Of a DNA stretch of 64,000 nt, positions 8,676 through 17,688 are shown one piece after another; position 1 is the stretch's first letter, and every line of letters starts with the position of its first letter. The stretch is from Glycomyces dulcitolivorans (GTDB lineage Bacteria > Actinomycetota > Actinomycetes > Mycobacteriales > Micromonosporaceae), in the NCBI RefSeq assembly GCF_003265355.1, contig NZ_QFRW01000330.1, positions 1 through 64,000 on the forward strand. The letters run 5' to 3'. The notes below the pieces were generated by a model, which was given only the letters and a program-made list of their open reading frames with translations, searched no databases and was not told where the DNA came from. Made by a program: the position numbers and the translations under genes.

Positions 8676-11600
8676 CGCGTGATGACGACCGTGTCGGTGG
8701 CGGCGACGCCGTTGACGGTGGCGGTCAGGGTGACCGTGCCCTTTCGCCATGCGAGCAGTTCGCGGGTGGCGGGGTCGAACCAGGCGTCGAAGCGCAGCCA
8801 GTCGAGGAGACTCGGCGGGCGCGATCCGATGTAGACGTTCGTGCCGGACCAGTCGACGCCCATCGGGTAGACGACCGGGATGGTCGAACTCCCTTGGGTC
8901 AGTTCGGCTTCCACGGCGACTGTGCCACCGGGTGCGAGGTCCGGAGCGGTCACCGCGAGGGCGTCGAGCTGGGGCCGGACCTGGGCGGTGAGCCATTCCT
9001 CGCCGGTGGCGCCGAGGCCGAACTCGGTCCAGCCGATGAAGCCGCCGTCCTCGGGAGTCGTCGAAGGGGCCTTCCCGGAGTTGCCGTTGACCCAGTAGGA
9101 GACGCCGTCGACCCGGGAGGCGTCGAAGTAGCCCGCGTGCGCGCCGATGTAGACGGCCTCCTTGCCGCTGCCGGTCTCGAAACCGGTGAGCCACTCCTCG
9201 ACCACCTCCGCTTCGAGCCGGTCGCTCAGCTGGCTGGCGGCCTGCGGGCTCTTGTCGTTGGGCGGCACGTGCGCGACGACGGCGACCGAGTCGATGTCGG
9301 GATCGGCGGCGGCCTCGTCCAACGCGTTGCGCAGCATGAGGATCTGCTCCCAGCCGCCCTTGCCGATGGTCAGGCCCGAGGTGTCGAGCGTGATGAACCG
9401 GGTGCTCCCGCGGTCGAAGACCTGGTGCGCGGGACCGAACACCGCCGACCAGTCGGCCACCGAGCAGCCCATCGCCTCGTGGTTGCCCGGCACGTACACC
9501 CAGTCGAGCTCGTCGCCGAGCTCCTCGTCCAGGATCTGTTCGGCGAGCGCGAGGTCGTCGCTCTCGCACTCGTCCACCAAGTCCCCGTTGATGATCAGCA
9601 GTTCGGCGTCAGAGTCCTTGATCTCGCGCAGTGTGCGCCGGGCCGAGGCGACGATCGCGCTGTCGGGGTTCTCGGCCACGAACTGCGCGTCGGACATGAC
9701 CGCGAACGTCCAGTCGGCCCCGTCGAGGTCCCCGGCGACCATCGCGTCCGGCGCCGCCTCATCCGCGGGGATCTCGACGTCGGGCGCGGTGTACGCGACG
9801 AGGTCGGAGATGGTGACCGCACCCTGGTAGAGCGCGGCGGGCCGGGTCTCGGCGACGTAGAAGCGGTACACCGACACCGGGTAGTTCACGCCGTCGGGCA
9901 CGTCGAACTCGACCTGCGTCCAGCCCGGCTCGGTGAGGTAGTCCCCGCGCAGGACCAGGTCGGTGCCGTTGGCGTCCTTGAGTTGCAGCGACGGCCATTC
10001 GCCGTCGCCCTCGGCGTTCACCCACAGGCTGAAGCGCTGCGGCTGCCCCGCGACGGGGATGTTGGCCGGGGGCCGGGCGTAGGCGGCGCGGGTGGCGGTG
10101 GACTGGGTGAAGTCGTAGGTCAGGGCCAGACCCGCGCTGCCGTCGTGTCCGGCGGCGGGCGCCATCGAGCCGGTCGCACGGGCGGTCGAGAAGATCCACT
10201 GTGAACCGTTGCTGAAGTCCGCGACGGTCTGCGCTTCGAGCCCGACCGTGACCGCGAGCGCGGTCGTGATCCCGCCGGCGCTCAACTCGATCGTGCCCGA
10301 CCCGCCGGCCTTCGCGGTGATCGTGAACCCGCCCAGGCCGTCAGCGGCGACGGTGAACAGGTCCTCGTCGTAGGTCAGATCGACGTCGCCCGGATCGATG
10401 GGCGCGGTGAACCCGGCCGCATCGGATCCGATCAGCTGGAACCCGGCGGCCGCCCCTGCTTCAGAGAGCGAGACGAGCCGCTGCGAGGGCTCCAGGGCCG
10501 CAAGCGAACCGAGCACGGTCAACTCGGTCGAACCCCTGGCGCCGCCGTCCTTGGCCGTCACCTCCACGGTCCCAGAACGACTTCGCGCATGGAAAACACC
10601 ATCATCGGAGACCCAACCCAGCCGCGAAGGCGAAGTCTTCCAACGAGGATCGCCCTCAGCGGGCCCATACGCCTCATCAAAAGCGTCCACTGAAAGCGGC
10701 CGCGTCAGACCAGGAAAGACCCGATCAAAGTCAGCGCCTTCGATCGCGCCGGGGCTGAAGGGCGCCTGCGGCGCGACCGCGAACCCGGCCGGATTGCCGT
10801 CGCCGGCCGGGACGGTGAACGCGAGGCCGTTGCCGACCGCGCGTTCGGTCCCGTCCGAGGGCGCATTGACGGTGACCAGGTCGTCAGTGCCCGGCGCGCG
10901 GGCGATGAGCGTGGAGGAGCCGCCGCCGTCGAGGTTGAGGGCGCTGTGCGCGCCCATCGCCAGGAGCTCCTCGGCGGTCTCTTCGAGGGTGTACCCGCCG
11001 CTCGCCGCCTGACGGCCGTCGACGGTGAGCACGTACAGAGTGCGGCCATCCTCGGAAACGCCCACAGCGGTCCGCGGGTGCCGGGCCTGGTCGGTCTGGT
11101 CGACGACCTGCCCATCCGTGATGAGGATCTGACGACCGGAAACGGCGGTCTCGGGCAAGTCCCCGTCGACCACGGCCCCGTACTCGACGGCGACCGAGTC
11201 CCCGACCTGCAACGCGCTGAGCGCCTGCGCCCCGGCGTCGCGCCCGACAAGACTGATCGAGCCCTCGGCGATAGCCCCTTCTTGCGGTGCATCGGTCACC
11301 GCAGTGACAACCCCATCAACGAGGGTCACCTCGGTTACGGAAGCCCCATCCACGACCCGGGCACGACTGGCCGTCCCCCAAGCGTTGTCGTACACGCCGA
11401 TACGTCCGCTCGGAAGAGCAGTCGTGTTGAGCCCGTACAGATCCAGAGTCCCCGCATCACTGGTGGCAGTACCATCGAAGCCGATCGACTCGATAGAGGC
11501 GGTCCCGTCGGCGTCGAACCCGATCACATTGGACGATCCCGCAGCGGCCGACTTGACCAGCTCACCGTCGGCGATCGCCACGCCCTCGGCCCCGCCGGTG

Positions 11601-12001
11601 TCGTTGATGTCGAAGAAGTCCGCGTTGAACGCCAGGACCGCGTCCTCCACGCCCTCCAACTGCCCGCGCACCGGCTCGGCCGCGGCGACCGACCCGGGGG
11701 ACAGGTACTCGGGCCTCGCACCCGCGCCCAGGTCCACGACGGCCGCGTCGCCGCGGATCCATCCCTGGTCCTCCCACCGGTCGAAGGATTCGAGCGTGAT
11801 GCCCGGAGCGATGACCGCCGAACCCTCGGCGATGGGCACCGCGCTCTCACCGCCCTCTTGAGCACTCGCGGGCGGGACAGTCGCAAGCACGGCCGCCAGC
11901 ACGGCGGCGGCGATCCACGGGGTCGTTCGCACGATGGGACCTGGCCTTCGGAGGAGCACGATACGGGAACCCGTCCAAGGTCCCATGAAAACAAGTTCCA
12001 T
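8672..12001 (-). CDS. Secreted phosphodiester glycosidase / calcineurin-like phosphoesterase fusion
   Basis: About 1109 residues. A long signal peptide (basic stretch LLRRPGPIVR, then a hydrophobic core ending PPASAQ) is followed by a phosphodiester glycosidase domain (NAGPA/DUF2233 type) at about 90-400, with FNADFFDIND and LNLDGGGSSTLIAR. Bacterial-Ig-like and beta-sandwich segments follow. The end (about 790-1040) is a calcineurin-like phosphoesterase: NGDLVDE, PGNHEAMG and AHVPPND. Its first motif reads SDAQ rather than DxH and its last reads GAHAG rather than GHxH, so the metal site is altered. Both domains point to cleavage of sugar phosphodiesters outside the cell. The ATG has a GGGG 7 nt upstream; a GTG at 11932 would give a shorter signal peptide. 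Confidence 0.85.
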   Translation of the reverse strand: MELVFMGPWTGSRIVLLRRPGPIVRTTPWIAAAVLAAVLATVPPASAQEGGESAVPIAEGSAVIAPGITLESFDRWEDQGWIRGDAAVVDLGAGARPEYLSPGSVAAAEPVRGQLEGVEDAVLAFNADFFDINDTGGAEGVAIADGELVKSAAAGSSNVIGFDADGTASIESIGFDGTATSDAGTLDLYGLNTTALPSGRIGVYDNAWGTASRARVVDGASVTEVTLVDGVVTAVTDAPQEGAIAEGSISLVGRDAGAQALSALQVGDSVAVEYGAVVDGDLPETAVSGRQILITDGQVVDQTDQARHPRTAVGVSEDGRTLYVLTVDGRQAASGGYTLEETAEELLAMGAHSALNLDGGGSSTLIARAPGTDDLVTVNAPSDGTERAVGNGLAFTVPAGDGNPAGFAVAPQAPFSPGAIEGADFDRVFPGLTRPLSVDAFDEAYGPAEGDPRWKTSPSRLGWVSDDGVFHARSRSGTVEVTAKDGGARGSTELTVLGSLAALEPSQRLVSLSEAGAAAGFQLIGSDAAGFTAPIDPGDVDLTYDEDLFTVAADGLGGFTITAKAGGSGTIELSAGGITTALAVTVGLEAQTVADFSNGSQWIFSTARATGSMAPAAGHDGSAGLALTYDFTQSTATRAAYARPPANIPVAGQPQRFSLWVNAEGDGEWPSLQLKDANGTDLVLRGDYLTEPGWTQVEFDVPDGVNYPVSVYRFYVAETRPAALYQGAVTISDLVAYTAPDVEIPADEAAPDAMVAGDLDGADWTFAVMSDAQFVAENPDSAIVASARRTLREIKDSDAELLIINGDLVDECESDDLALAEQILDEELGDELDWVYVPGNHEAMGCSVADWSAVFGPAHQVFDRGSTRFITLDTSGLTIGKGGWEQILMLRNALDEAAADPDIDSVAVVAHVPPNDKSPQAASQLSDRLEAEVVEEWLTGFETGSGKEAVYIGAHAGYFDASRVDGVSYWVNGNSGKAPSTTPEDGGFIGWTEFGLGATGEEWLTAQVRPQLDALAVTAPDLAPGGTVAVEAELTQGSSTIPVVYPMGVDWSGTNVYIGSRPPSLLDWLRFDAWFDPATRELLAWRKGTVTLTATVNGVAATDTVVITR

Positions 12002-12203
12002 GCATAGTCCCCAGCATGAAAATAATCGCCAAACTTGCGGCGAACCAAGTGCGCCACTCTCCTAACTGGAGTCACTCGCTACTTCTGAAACCTCAACAAT
12101 CACGGCATTTCAGTCTGAAGACCATGCACGCCAACGAAATATGCCAAACTGAAATCGACCGGTACCGACCATCCGGTCCCGCACCAGTCCCATGGAGCAC
12201 CCA
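12002..12203. promoter_or_regulatory. AT-rich divergent intergenic region with inverted repeat
   Basis: The 202 bp between the phosphoesterase gene and the three-gene unknown operon are visibly richer in A and T than their neighbours. ATTTCAGT (12107-12114) and ACTGAAAT (12148-12155) form a perfect 8-bp inverted repeat 33 bp apart, a possible operator pair. No clear -35/-10 pair stood out. Confidence 0.4.
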
Positions 12204-12461
12204 ATGGCCTCGCTCGACGACCTCATCGCCGCCATCACCGCCAACAAGGACGCCACCGACGAACTGTCCGCGCGCATCGAGAACACCAAGCAGCAAGCCG
12301 AGGAATTACTCGGCGCCGTGACGGCCCTCGGCGCCGAAGGCGTCGCCAACGCCGTCATGAGCGTCAAGGACCGCCTCGAACAGTCCGCGTCCCAGAACCA
12401 CGCCACCGCCCTCCAACTCGAAGAGGCCGTCAACGCCGCCGTGGCTGCCAAGCAGGCCTAG
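12204..12461 (+). CDS. Small helical protein (possible partner/chaperone)
   Basis: An 85-residue, wholly helical, Ala/Glu-rich protein with no signal peptide or membrane segment. The ATG at 12204 is preceded by GGAG at 7 nt; another ATG lies four codons upstream. Family not recognised with certainty. Its helical pattern lines up with residues 1-90 of the next gene: Ala-x-Lys near the start, a shared LGAE in the middle, then V-x-D-x-L and a late T-x-x-x-L-E-x-A. The pair therefore looks like two copies of one small domain, as in WXG100/LXG-type partners. It is first in a tight three-gene operon. Confidence 0.7.
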   Translation: MASLDDLIAAITANKDATDELSARIENTKQQAEELLGAVTALGAEGVANAVMSVKDRLEQSASQNHATALQLEEAVNAAVAAKQA

Positions 12462-12466
12462 CCGCC

Positions 12467-13153
12467 ATGACCCAGCTCTCCGAACTGGCCGCCTACATCG
12501 GCGCCGACAAGAGCGAGGCCGAAGCCCTGGAGTCCTACCTCCTCGGCAGCCGCGACATCGCCAACGACCTCCGCGCCGCCTTCGCCCACCTCGGCGCCGA
12601 ACGCAAGACCGGCCAACTCGGCACCGTCGCCGACCTCCTCGGCGCCGCCCAGAACTCCCGCTGGCTCACCGTCGGCCACCTCGAAGACGCCCTCCTGATC
12701 ATCAAGGGCGCCATGACCGGCGACTACTCCGGCAGCGGCGCTCTGACGCCCCGGACGAACCCGGACGGGAGCCGAGTGCTGCTGGGCGACTACGGCGAAT
12801 CGAGCGTGTCGCTGCGAGTCGTCACGACGCGCCTGCCGCCCAACATCGCCAGACTCCGCGCCCATCTGGGCATGCCGACGACCGCTCCAGAAGCGCTGGA
12901 CACCACCGGTGATGAGGGCGTGCGGAAACTGGGCCAAGTGGGCCGCAAGGTCATTCGCAACGGCTCCGACCTGCACGCCCAGGCCAAAGAGACAGCAAAT
13001 ACGAACCTCGTCCTCAGCACCCGCGGCGAGCGACCCGCCAACGACACGCCGCACGTTACCCCCGACGGCGTGGCGACCATCGTAATCATTTCGGCGATGA
13101 CAGTTGACGGGATCACCCGCTTGATAAGAGACTCGCCTCGGAGGACCCCATGA
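12467..13153 (+). CDS. Hypothetical protein with N-terminal helical domain; possible effector
   Basis: A 228-residue protein 5 nt after the previous gene. Residues 1-90 are helical and resemble the whole upstream small protein (LGAERKTG... and TVGHLEDALLIIKGA). Residues 91-228 are a different, mixed region with no recognised catalytic motif and a hydrophobic VATIVIISA near the end. No signal peptide. The layout (helical delivery-type domain plus variable C-terminus, small helical partner upstream, acidic protein overlapping downstream) is that of polymorphic toxins of the WXG/LXG kind. The toxin role is inference only. Confidence 0.65.
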   Translation: MTQLSELAAYIGADKSEAEALESYLLGSRDIANDLRAAFAHLGAERKTGQLGTVADLLGAAQNSRWLTVGHLEDALLIIKGAMTGDYSGSGALTPRTNPDGSRVLLGDYGESSVSLRVVTTRLPPNIARLRAHLGMPTTAPEALDTTGDEGVRKLGQVGRKVIRNGSDLHAQAKETANTNLVLSTRGERPANDTPHVTPDGVATIVIISAMTVDGITRLIRDSPRRTP

Positions 13154-13638
13154 ACGAACGCACCGCATTCCGAACCGTCCTGCACGGAGTCGCGTTCGGG
13201 CAGCTCGAACCCGCACAGCAGATCAACGACGAACTCGACGAGGACGCTCACGGTCGGCTGTTCGCGCTCTCCACCGCCCTCATGGCCGTCTGCCTCGAAC
13301 GCCGATTCCGCACTGACGCGTCCCACCAGGCGATCCGGGTCTTCGTCCACGAGATGCGCCTGAGCTACCAGAACGCCGAACCATCGATCCAACCGCTCAT
13401 GATCGAGGCCATCATCCGCGCCTTCGCCGGCGAGGAGCACCTCATCGACGAGGTCCCGTTCAAGGCGCAGCTGGCCTCCCAGTACCCGATCATCCGGCAG
13501 ATCTTCGCCGAGGACCCCGAGTTCCTGGCCGATTTCGACGGTGCACTCGACCAAGCCGAGCGGCTGCTGGAGCGCTGGGCCGACGACGAGGAGGACGACG
13601 ACTACGTCGGGCCCTCTAGGCCGTGGATCGCCGATTGA
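13150..13638 (+). CDS. Acidic hypothetical protein (possible immunity protein)
   Basis: A 162-residue, strongly acidic protein ending in a DDEEDDD run, largely helical, without membrane segments. The ATG overlaps the preceding stop (ATGA), implying translational coupling with the putative effector. The acidic charge, size and coupling are what an immunity protein to that effector would show, but no immunity family is recognised. It ends in a 23-bp convergent overlap with the LtrA gene. Confidence 0.65.
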   Translation: MNERTAFRTVLHGVAFGQLEPAQQINDELDEDAHGRLFALSTALMAVCLERRFRTDASHQAIRVFVHEMRLSYQNAEPSIQPLMIEAIIRAFAGEEHLIDEVPFKAQLASQYPIIRQIFAEDPEFLADFDGALDQAERLLERWADDEEDDDYVGPSRPWIAD

Positions 13639-14731
13639 AGTAGACGACGAAGCCTGCTACCGCCGCTGCCAGGACGAGGACCACCGTCACGGCCGACAGG
13701 GCGGAGCCGAAGGCCGCCAGTGCCAGCGGCGCGGCGAGGATCGCGAAGGCCCACCAAGCGCGGTTGGCGAGGGCGCACAAGGCCAGGCACAGGACGAGGG
13801 CCGCGCACAAGAGCCAGCGGTGGAGGTTCGGGAGCGGGTCGGTCGCGTGTTCGGCGGCGGTGCCGAGGCCGAAGGCGATCAAGGTGATCGAGACGGCGAC
13901 GACCAGGTGGGCGGGCAGGAGGATCCGGGGCGGGGTCTGGTTCTCCTCGTCGAAGCCGAAGCGGAAGTTGAGCCACCACAGTCCGATGAGGAGCCCGAAA
14001 CCGGCGAGGCCGATGCCCACCTGGCTCCAGCCCCACTCGACCTCCCCGATCGCGCCGATCAGTTGGAGGACGGCTTCGCCGAGGACGATGATGATGAACA
14101 GGCCCAGCCGCTCGCCCAGGTGCGAAGCGTGCGGGTCCCACGCCTGGAAGACCGGGAGCGGGCGCCCGTGCCGCTCGGCGCGCTCGTCCATGCGCTCCTG
14201 GAACTGCCGCATCCGCTCGGGGTCGTTGTTGTCCACGACCATCGCGAAGCACAGCGTCATCGCCACGCCCAGCGCCCACAGAGCGAGCTTCCAGCGCGGG
14301 TCGTCGACCCAGAACGCGACGATGAACGGCAGCAGCCCCGCGTTGCGCTGCGCCGCCGACCAGCCCTTGACGATCCGGCCGGTCCGGTTGAGCCCCTGGG
14401 AGGCCACCCCGCTCGTGTACAGGTACGCGGCCGCGAAGACCGCCGAGTGCGCGCCCGTCGCCTCCGGGATCGCCGCGGCCATGGCCGCGAGGCCGACCAT
14501 GCCCAGCAGCATCGTGCGGGTGTGCGTCGCCTCCGAGGCCACATTGGAGTAGATCGTGAACGAGGTCCACACCAGCCAGATCGCGGTGTACAGCACGAAG
14601 AACGCCGCCACGTGCACGCCGCTCGGGTGGACCAGCAGGTGCGTCAGCTGGGAGACGGCCGCGACGACGACGAGGTCGAAGAACAGTTCGAGCCAGGTCG
14701 CGTGCCGTTCGGAGGTCATCTGTTCGCTCAC
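13616..14731 (-). CDS. ltrA: Low temperature requirement protein A (LtrA) family membrane protein
   Basis: About 371 residues with some ten hydrophobic helices. The LtrA family opening is clear: ERHATWLELFFDLVVVAAV, followed by TSFTIYSNVASEATHTR and HLGERLGLFIIIVLGEAVL. The function of LtrA is poorly understood; the name comes from a Listeria cold-growth mutant. I chose the GTG at 14731, 11 nt after the stop of the upstream TetR gene, whose last codons supply GAGCAGGAG; an ATG at 14719 is the alternative. It is co-transcribed with that TetR. Confidence 0.85.
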   Translation of the reverse strand: MSEQMTSERHATWLELFFDLVVVAAVSQLTHLLVHPSGVHVAAFFVLYTAIWLVWTSFTIYSNVASEATHTRTMLLGMVGLAAMAAAIPEATGAHSAVFAAAYLYTSGVASQGLNRTGRIVKGWSAAQRNAGLLPFIVAFWVDDPRWKLALWALGVAMTLCFAMVVDNNDPERMRQFQERMDERAERHGRPLPVFQAWDPHASHLGERLGLFIIIVLGEAVLQLIGAIGEVEWGWSQVGIGLAGFGLLIGLWWLNFRFGFDEENQTPPRILLPAHLVVAVSITLIAFGLGTAAEHATDPLPNLHRWLLCAALVLCLALCALANRAWWAFAILAAPLALAAFGSALSAVTVVLVLAAAVAGFVVYFNRRSTA

Positions 14732-14742
14732 GAACCGATAAG

Positions 14743-15522
14743 TTACTCCTGCTCCACCGCTCCCGGCGGCGAGCCCGCGGAACCGAGGACGCGGCGCTGA
14801 CGGTACGCCTTCTGCCGGCAGGCCGATCCGCAATAGCGCGCCGGACGCCCGGGCCCGGTCCGATCGATCGGAGCTCCACAGGAGGCGCAAGTCGCGTTAT
14901 GTTTCTCGGCCGAAGGCGGGGTTCCGTAACGGAGATTCGGGTCGCGCAGCGCGTCGATCACCAAAGCGCTCATCGGCGCCAGCACGCCGCGGTCCTCGCG
15001 CATCTGCTGGATCGCCACGCACGCGGTGAAGATCGCCGTGACGTCCTCCACGCCGAGTTCGGGCCGCACGGCCCCCGCCCGCTGGGCCGCGCCCAGCAGC
15101 GAAGCGAGCGCCTCCGAGAACCGCCGCCCCGAGGCCAGGAGCCCCGCTCGCGGCCAGCCGTCCTTGCCTTGCAGCAGCTCGCACATGTCCCTGTTGCCCG
15201 GGGTCGCGACGACCACCTCGGTCACGAACGCGAAGAACGCCGCACCCGGGTCCGGCGACGCCGCGTACCCCTCCGCCAGGCGGCTCAACCGCTCGATCCG
15301 CTGCGACAGCACGGCTTCGAGCAGCACCTCCTTGGTCGGGAAGTGCCGGTACACGGTCCCCGCGCCCACCCCCGCCCGGCGCGCGACCTCGCCCAGCGAC
15401 ACCCCGGTGCCCGCCGTCGCGAACGCGGCCTGCGCCGCGGCCAGGACCTTCGCGCGGTTGCGGCGCGCGTCGGCGCGGGACGCCTCGGTGAGGGCGGGAG
15501 CGGCGGTGTCGGTGCGCTGCAC
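14743..15522 (-). CDS. TetR regulator with C-terminal zinc-ribbon-like tail
   Basis: 259 residues. N-terminal TetR DNA-binding domain (VSLGEVARRAGVGAGTVYRHF), then the usual ligand domain. After about residue 208 comes an unusual tail: CASCGAPID, then RPARYCGSACRQKAYRQRR, a four-Cys C-x2-C ... C-x3-C arrangement followed by a basic stretch. Similar tails occur in some actinobacterial proteins; here it may bind zinc and add DNA or RNA contact. The GTG at 15522 fits a normal TetR start. It is upstream of ltrA and divergent from the NmrA-like reductase, which it probably regulates. Confidence 0.85.
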   Translation of the reverse strand: MQRTDTAAPALTEASRADARRNRAKVLAAAQAAFATAGTGVSLGEVARRAGVGAGTVYRHFPTKEVLLEAVLSQRIERLSRLAEGYAASPDPGAAFFAFVTEVVVATPGNRDMCELLQGKDGWPRAGLLASGRRFSEALASLLGAAQRAGAVRPELGVEDVTAIFTACVAIQQMREDRGVLAPMSALVIDALRDPNLRYGTPPSAEKHNATCASCGAPIDRTGPGRPARYCGSACRQKAYRQRRVLGSAGSPPGAVEQE

Positions 15523-15643
15523 GTTACGAATCCCCGATTCGACGGCTGGACGGGTCGGCGACCTCAGCTCTACCTTGATCAAGCGGGTCGCTCCACCCGA
15601 TTCTACCGGCCCGCGCACCACCGATCCACTCTGAGAGGACCTC
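15523..15643. promoter_or_regulatory. Divergent TetR / reductase intergenic region
   Basis: 121 bp holding an inverted repeat CGGGT-N6-ACCCG (15584-15599), a GAATC-CCC-GATTC repeat near the TetR start (15529-15541), and two TCTACC direct repeats (about 15569 and 15602). Any of these could be the TetR operator. GAGAGG precedes the reductase ATG. Confidence 0.4.
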
Positions 15644-16528
15644 ATGACCGACGGCACGATTCTCGTCACCGGCGCCACCGGCAAGCAGGGCGGCGCCGCC
15701 GCCCGCCACCTCCTGCACCACGGCTGGACCGTCCGCGCCCTGGTCCGCGACCCCGGCGCCCCCGCCGCTCAGGCGCTCGCCGCCGCAGGCGCCGAACTCG
15801 CCACCGGCGACTTCGAAGACCCCGACTCCCTCGCGGCCGCAGTGAAGGGCGCCCACGGCGTCTTCGGCGTCCCCCCGGCCGCCTACGGCCCCAACGGCTG
15901 GGACACCGACCTCGAATACGCGCGCGGCGCCGCCCTCGTCGACGCCGCCGTCCAAGCCGGCGTCGCCCACTTCGTGTTCACCTCGATCGCCACCCTCCCC
16001 GGCAAGCAGCTCATGGGCTCGGATGGCAAGCGCCGCATCGAGAACCGCATCGAAGCCAGCGGCATGGCCTGGACCCACCTCCGGCCGGTCCGGTTCATGG
16101 AGAACTACCTCCTGCGCGACTCCCCGATCGACGGCATCAACAACGGACTCCACCGCCACCTCTTCCGCCCCGACCACCGCATGCAGGTCATCGCCGTCGA
16201 CGACATCGGCGCCTTCGCGGCGCTGGCCTTCGCCGACCCCGACCGCCTGGCCGGACAGACCCTGGAACTCGCCGGGGACGAACCGACGCCGCAGGCCGCC
16301 GCCGCGGCCATCAGCGCGGCCACCGGCGCCACGGTCGCGTACGAGCAGATCCCGCAGGAGGAGGCCGCCGGCCTCGGTCCGCAGGTCGCCGCCACCTGGG
16401 AGCTGATGGCCGAGGGCGCGTCCTGGGACGCCGACATCGCCCACCTGCGCCAGCTCCTGCCGGGCCTGCGGTCCTTCGACATGTGGCTCAAGGAAGGCGG
16501 CGCCGACCTGATCGCCGCCCTGCCCTAG
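15644..16528 (+). CDS. NmrA-like NAD(P)-binding reductase
   Basis: A 294-residue atypical short-chain dehydrogenase fold of the NmrA/isoflavone-reductase-like group. The N-terminus TILVTGATGKQGGAAARHLL has the GATGKQG dinucleotide-binding loop; FVFTSIATL and WTHLRPVRFMENYL follow at the usual places. Such proteins act as quinone or ketone reductases or as NADP sensors; the substrate here is unknown. It is divergent from the TetR/LtrA pair and so likely under that TetR. It ends at a terminator shared with the convergent lacI-type gene. Confidence 0.85.
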   Translation: MTDGTILVTGATGKQGGAAARHLLHHGWTVRALVRDPGAPAAQALAAAGAELATGDFEDPDSLAAAVKGAHGVFGVPPAAYGPNGWDTDLEYARGAALVDAAVQAGVAHFVFTSIATLPGKQLMGSDGKRRIENRIEASGMAWTHLRPVRFMENYLLRDSPIDGINNGLHRHLFRPDHRMQVIAVDDIGAFAALAFADPDRLAGQTLELAGDEPTPQAAAAAISAATGATVAYEQIPQEEAAGLGPQVAATWELMAEGASWDADIAHLRQLLPGLRSFDMWLKEGGADLIAALP

Positions 16529-16535
16529 GCGCCGG

Positions 16536-16564
16536 CCGCGCCGGAGCCTACGCCTCCGGCGCGG
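16536..16564. terminator. Bidirectional terminator overlapping the LacI stop
   Basis: Perfect 11-bp arms (CCGCGCCGGAG/CTCCGGCGCGG) around a 7-nt loop, between the convergent reductase and LacI genes; the LacI stop codon (16548-16550) lies in the loop. Confidence 0.75.
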
Positions 16565-17576
16565 TGGAGCCCCGCACGACGACCCGGCACTGGACGGTGC
16601 GCACGCCCCGTCCGTGCTCGGCGTCGATCGCCTCGAACAGAGCACGAGCGGCGGTGCGGCCCAGCTCCTCCAAGTTCATGTCCACACTGGTCAGTTGCGG
16701 GCGGGCACCGGTGGTCATGACCTTCCAGTCGTCGAAGCCCATGACCGCCACGTCCTCGGGGACGCGGCGCCCGCGCTCCCGCAGCGTGTCGAGCACGCCC
16801 CGCGCGACCTGGTCGGAGCCGCACAGGACGGCGTCCACGTCCGGCTCGCGGTCCAGGAGCATCGAGGCCGCCGCGCGGCCCCAGCCCTCTTCCCAAGTGC
16901 CGTAAGCGACCTGGCCGACCAGGGCGATCCCGGCGTCGTCGAGCGCCGCCAAAGCGCCGGTGACGCGGTCGCGCGCGGCCGAGTAGCCGCGGTCGCCGGA
17001 GATGTGCGCGATCCTGGTGCGCCCGCAGGCGATCAGGTGCTCCACGGCCATCCGCCCCGCGCCCACGTTGTCGGGCACGATCGACAGGTCGTCGGGGTTC
17101 TCCGAAGGCGCGTAGGCGTACACGACCGGGACGTCCACCGCCGCGGCCAGCGGCGGCCGCGGATCGGTCGAGGAGCCCACCACGATCAGCCCGTCCACGC
17201 GGCGGCTCAAGAGCGCCTGCACGTGGTGCCGTTCGCGGATCGCGTCGCCGCGGGCGTCGCACAGGAACACCGACATCTCGCCGGCGCCGAACGCGTCCTC
17301 GGCGCCCATGAGGATCGGGAGGCTGAAGCGCCCCACCAGGTCCGAGGTCAGGAGCCCGACCGTCCCGGTCCGCCCGGCGAGGAGCCCGCGCGCGAGCGAG
17401 TTGGGGGAGAACGACAGCTGCGCGGCCGCCTCCAGGACCCGCTCGCGGGTGGCGGCGCTGACGTGGTTGCGGCCGTTGAGGGCCTTGGAGGCGGTGGCCA
17501 CCGAGACGCCCGCCAGCCGCGCCACGTCGGTGAGCGTGGGGGCGCGGGTGCCGCGCGGTGCCGGGGGTCGGGCCAC
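16548..17576 (-). CDS. LacI-family transcriptional repressor
   Basis: 342 residues: N-terminal LacI helix-turn-helix with hinge (TLTDVARLAGVSVATASKAL), then a periplasmic-binding-like sugar domain (VGLLTSDLVGRFSLPILMG, DGLIVVGSS, VMGFDDWKV). The GTG at 17576 is selected because GGAGGA is 4 nt upstream. It is divergent from the arabinoside-type hydrolase/transport genes, whose promoter is flanked by two palindromes. It most likely represses them until an arabinose-containing oligosaccharide binds. Confidence 0.9.
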   Translation of the reverse strand: MARPPAPRGTRAPTLTDVARLAGVSVATASKALNGRNHVSAATRERVLEAAAQLSFSPNSLARGLLAGRTGTVGLLTSDLVGRFSLPILMGAEDAFGAGEMSVFLCDARGDAIRERHHVQALLSRRVDGLIVVGSSTDPRPPLAAAVDVPVVYAYAPSENPDDLSIVPDNVGAGRMAVEHLIACGRTRIAHISGDRGYSAARDRVTGALAALDDAGIALVGQVAYGTWEEGWGRAAASMLLDREPDVDAVLCGSDQVARGVLDTLRERGRRVPEDVAVMGFDDWKVMTTGARPQLTSVDMNLEELGRTAARALFEAIDAEHGRGVRTVQCRVVVRGSTAPEA

Positions 17577-17688
17577 CTGGTCCTCCTTCGGGGTCCCGGC
17601 CGCGACCGGCCGGAACGGATCGACTGTAGCCGACGGGCCGAAACATCGCCAAACCCGCTTTCGGTCACAGCGCCGCAGGTCCCGACCC

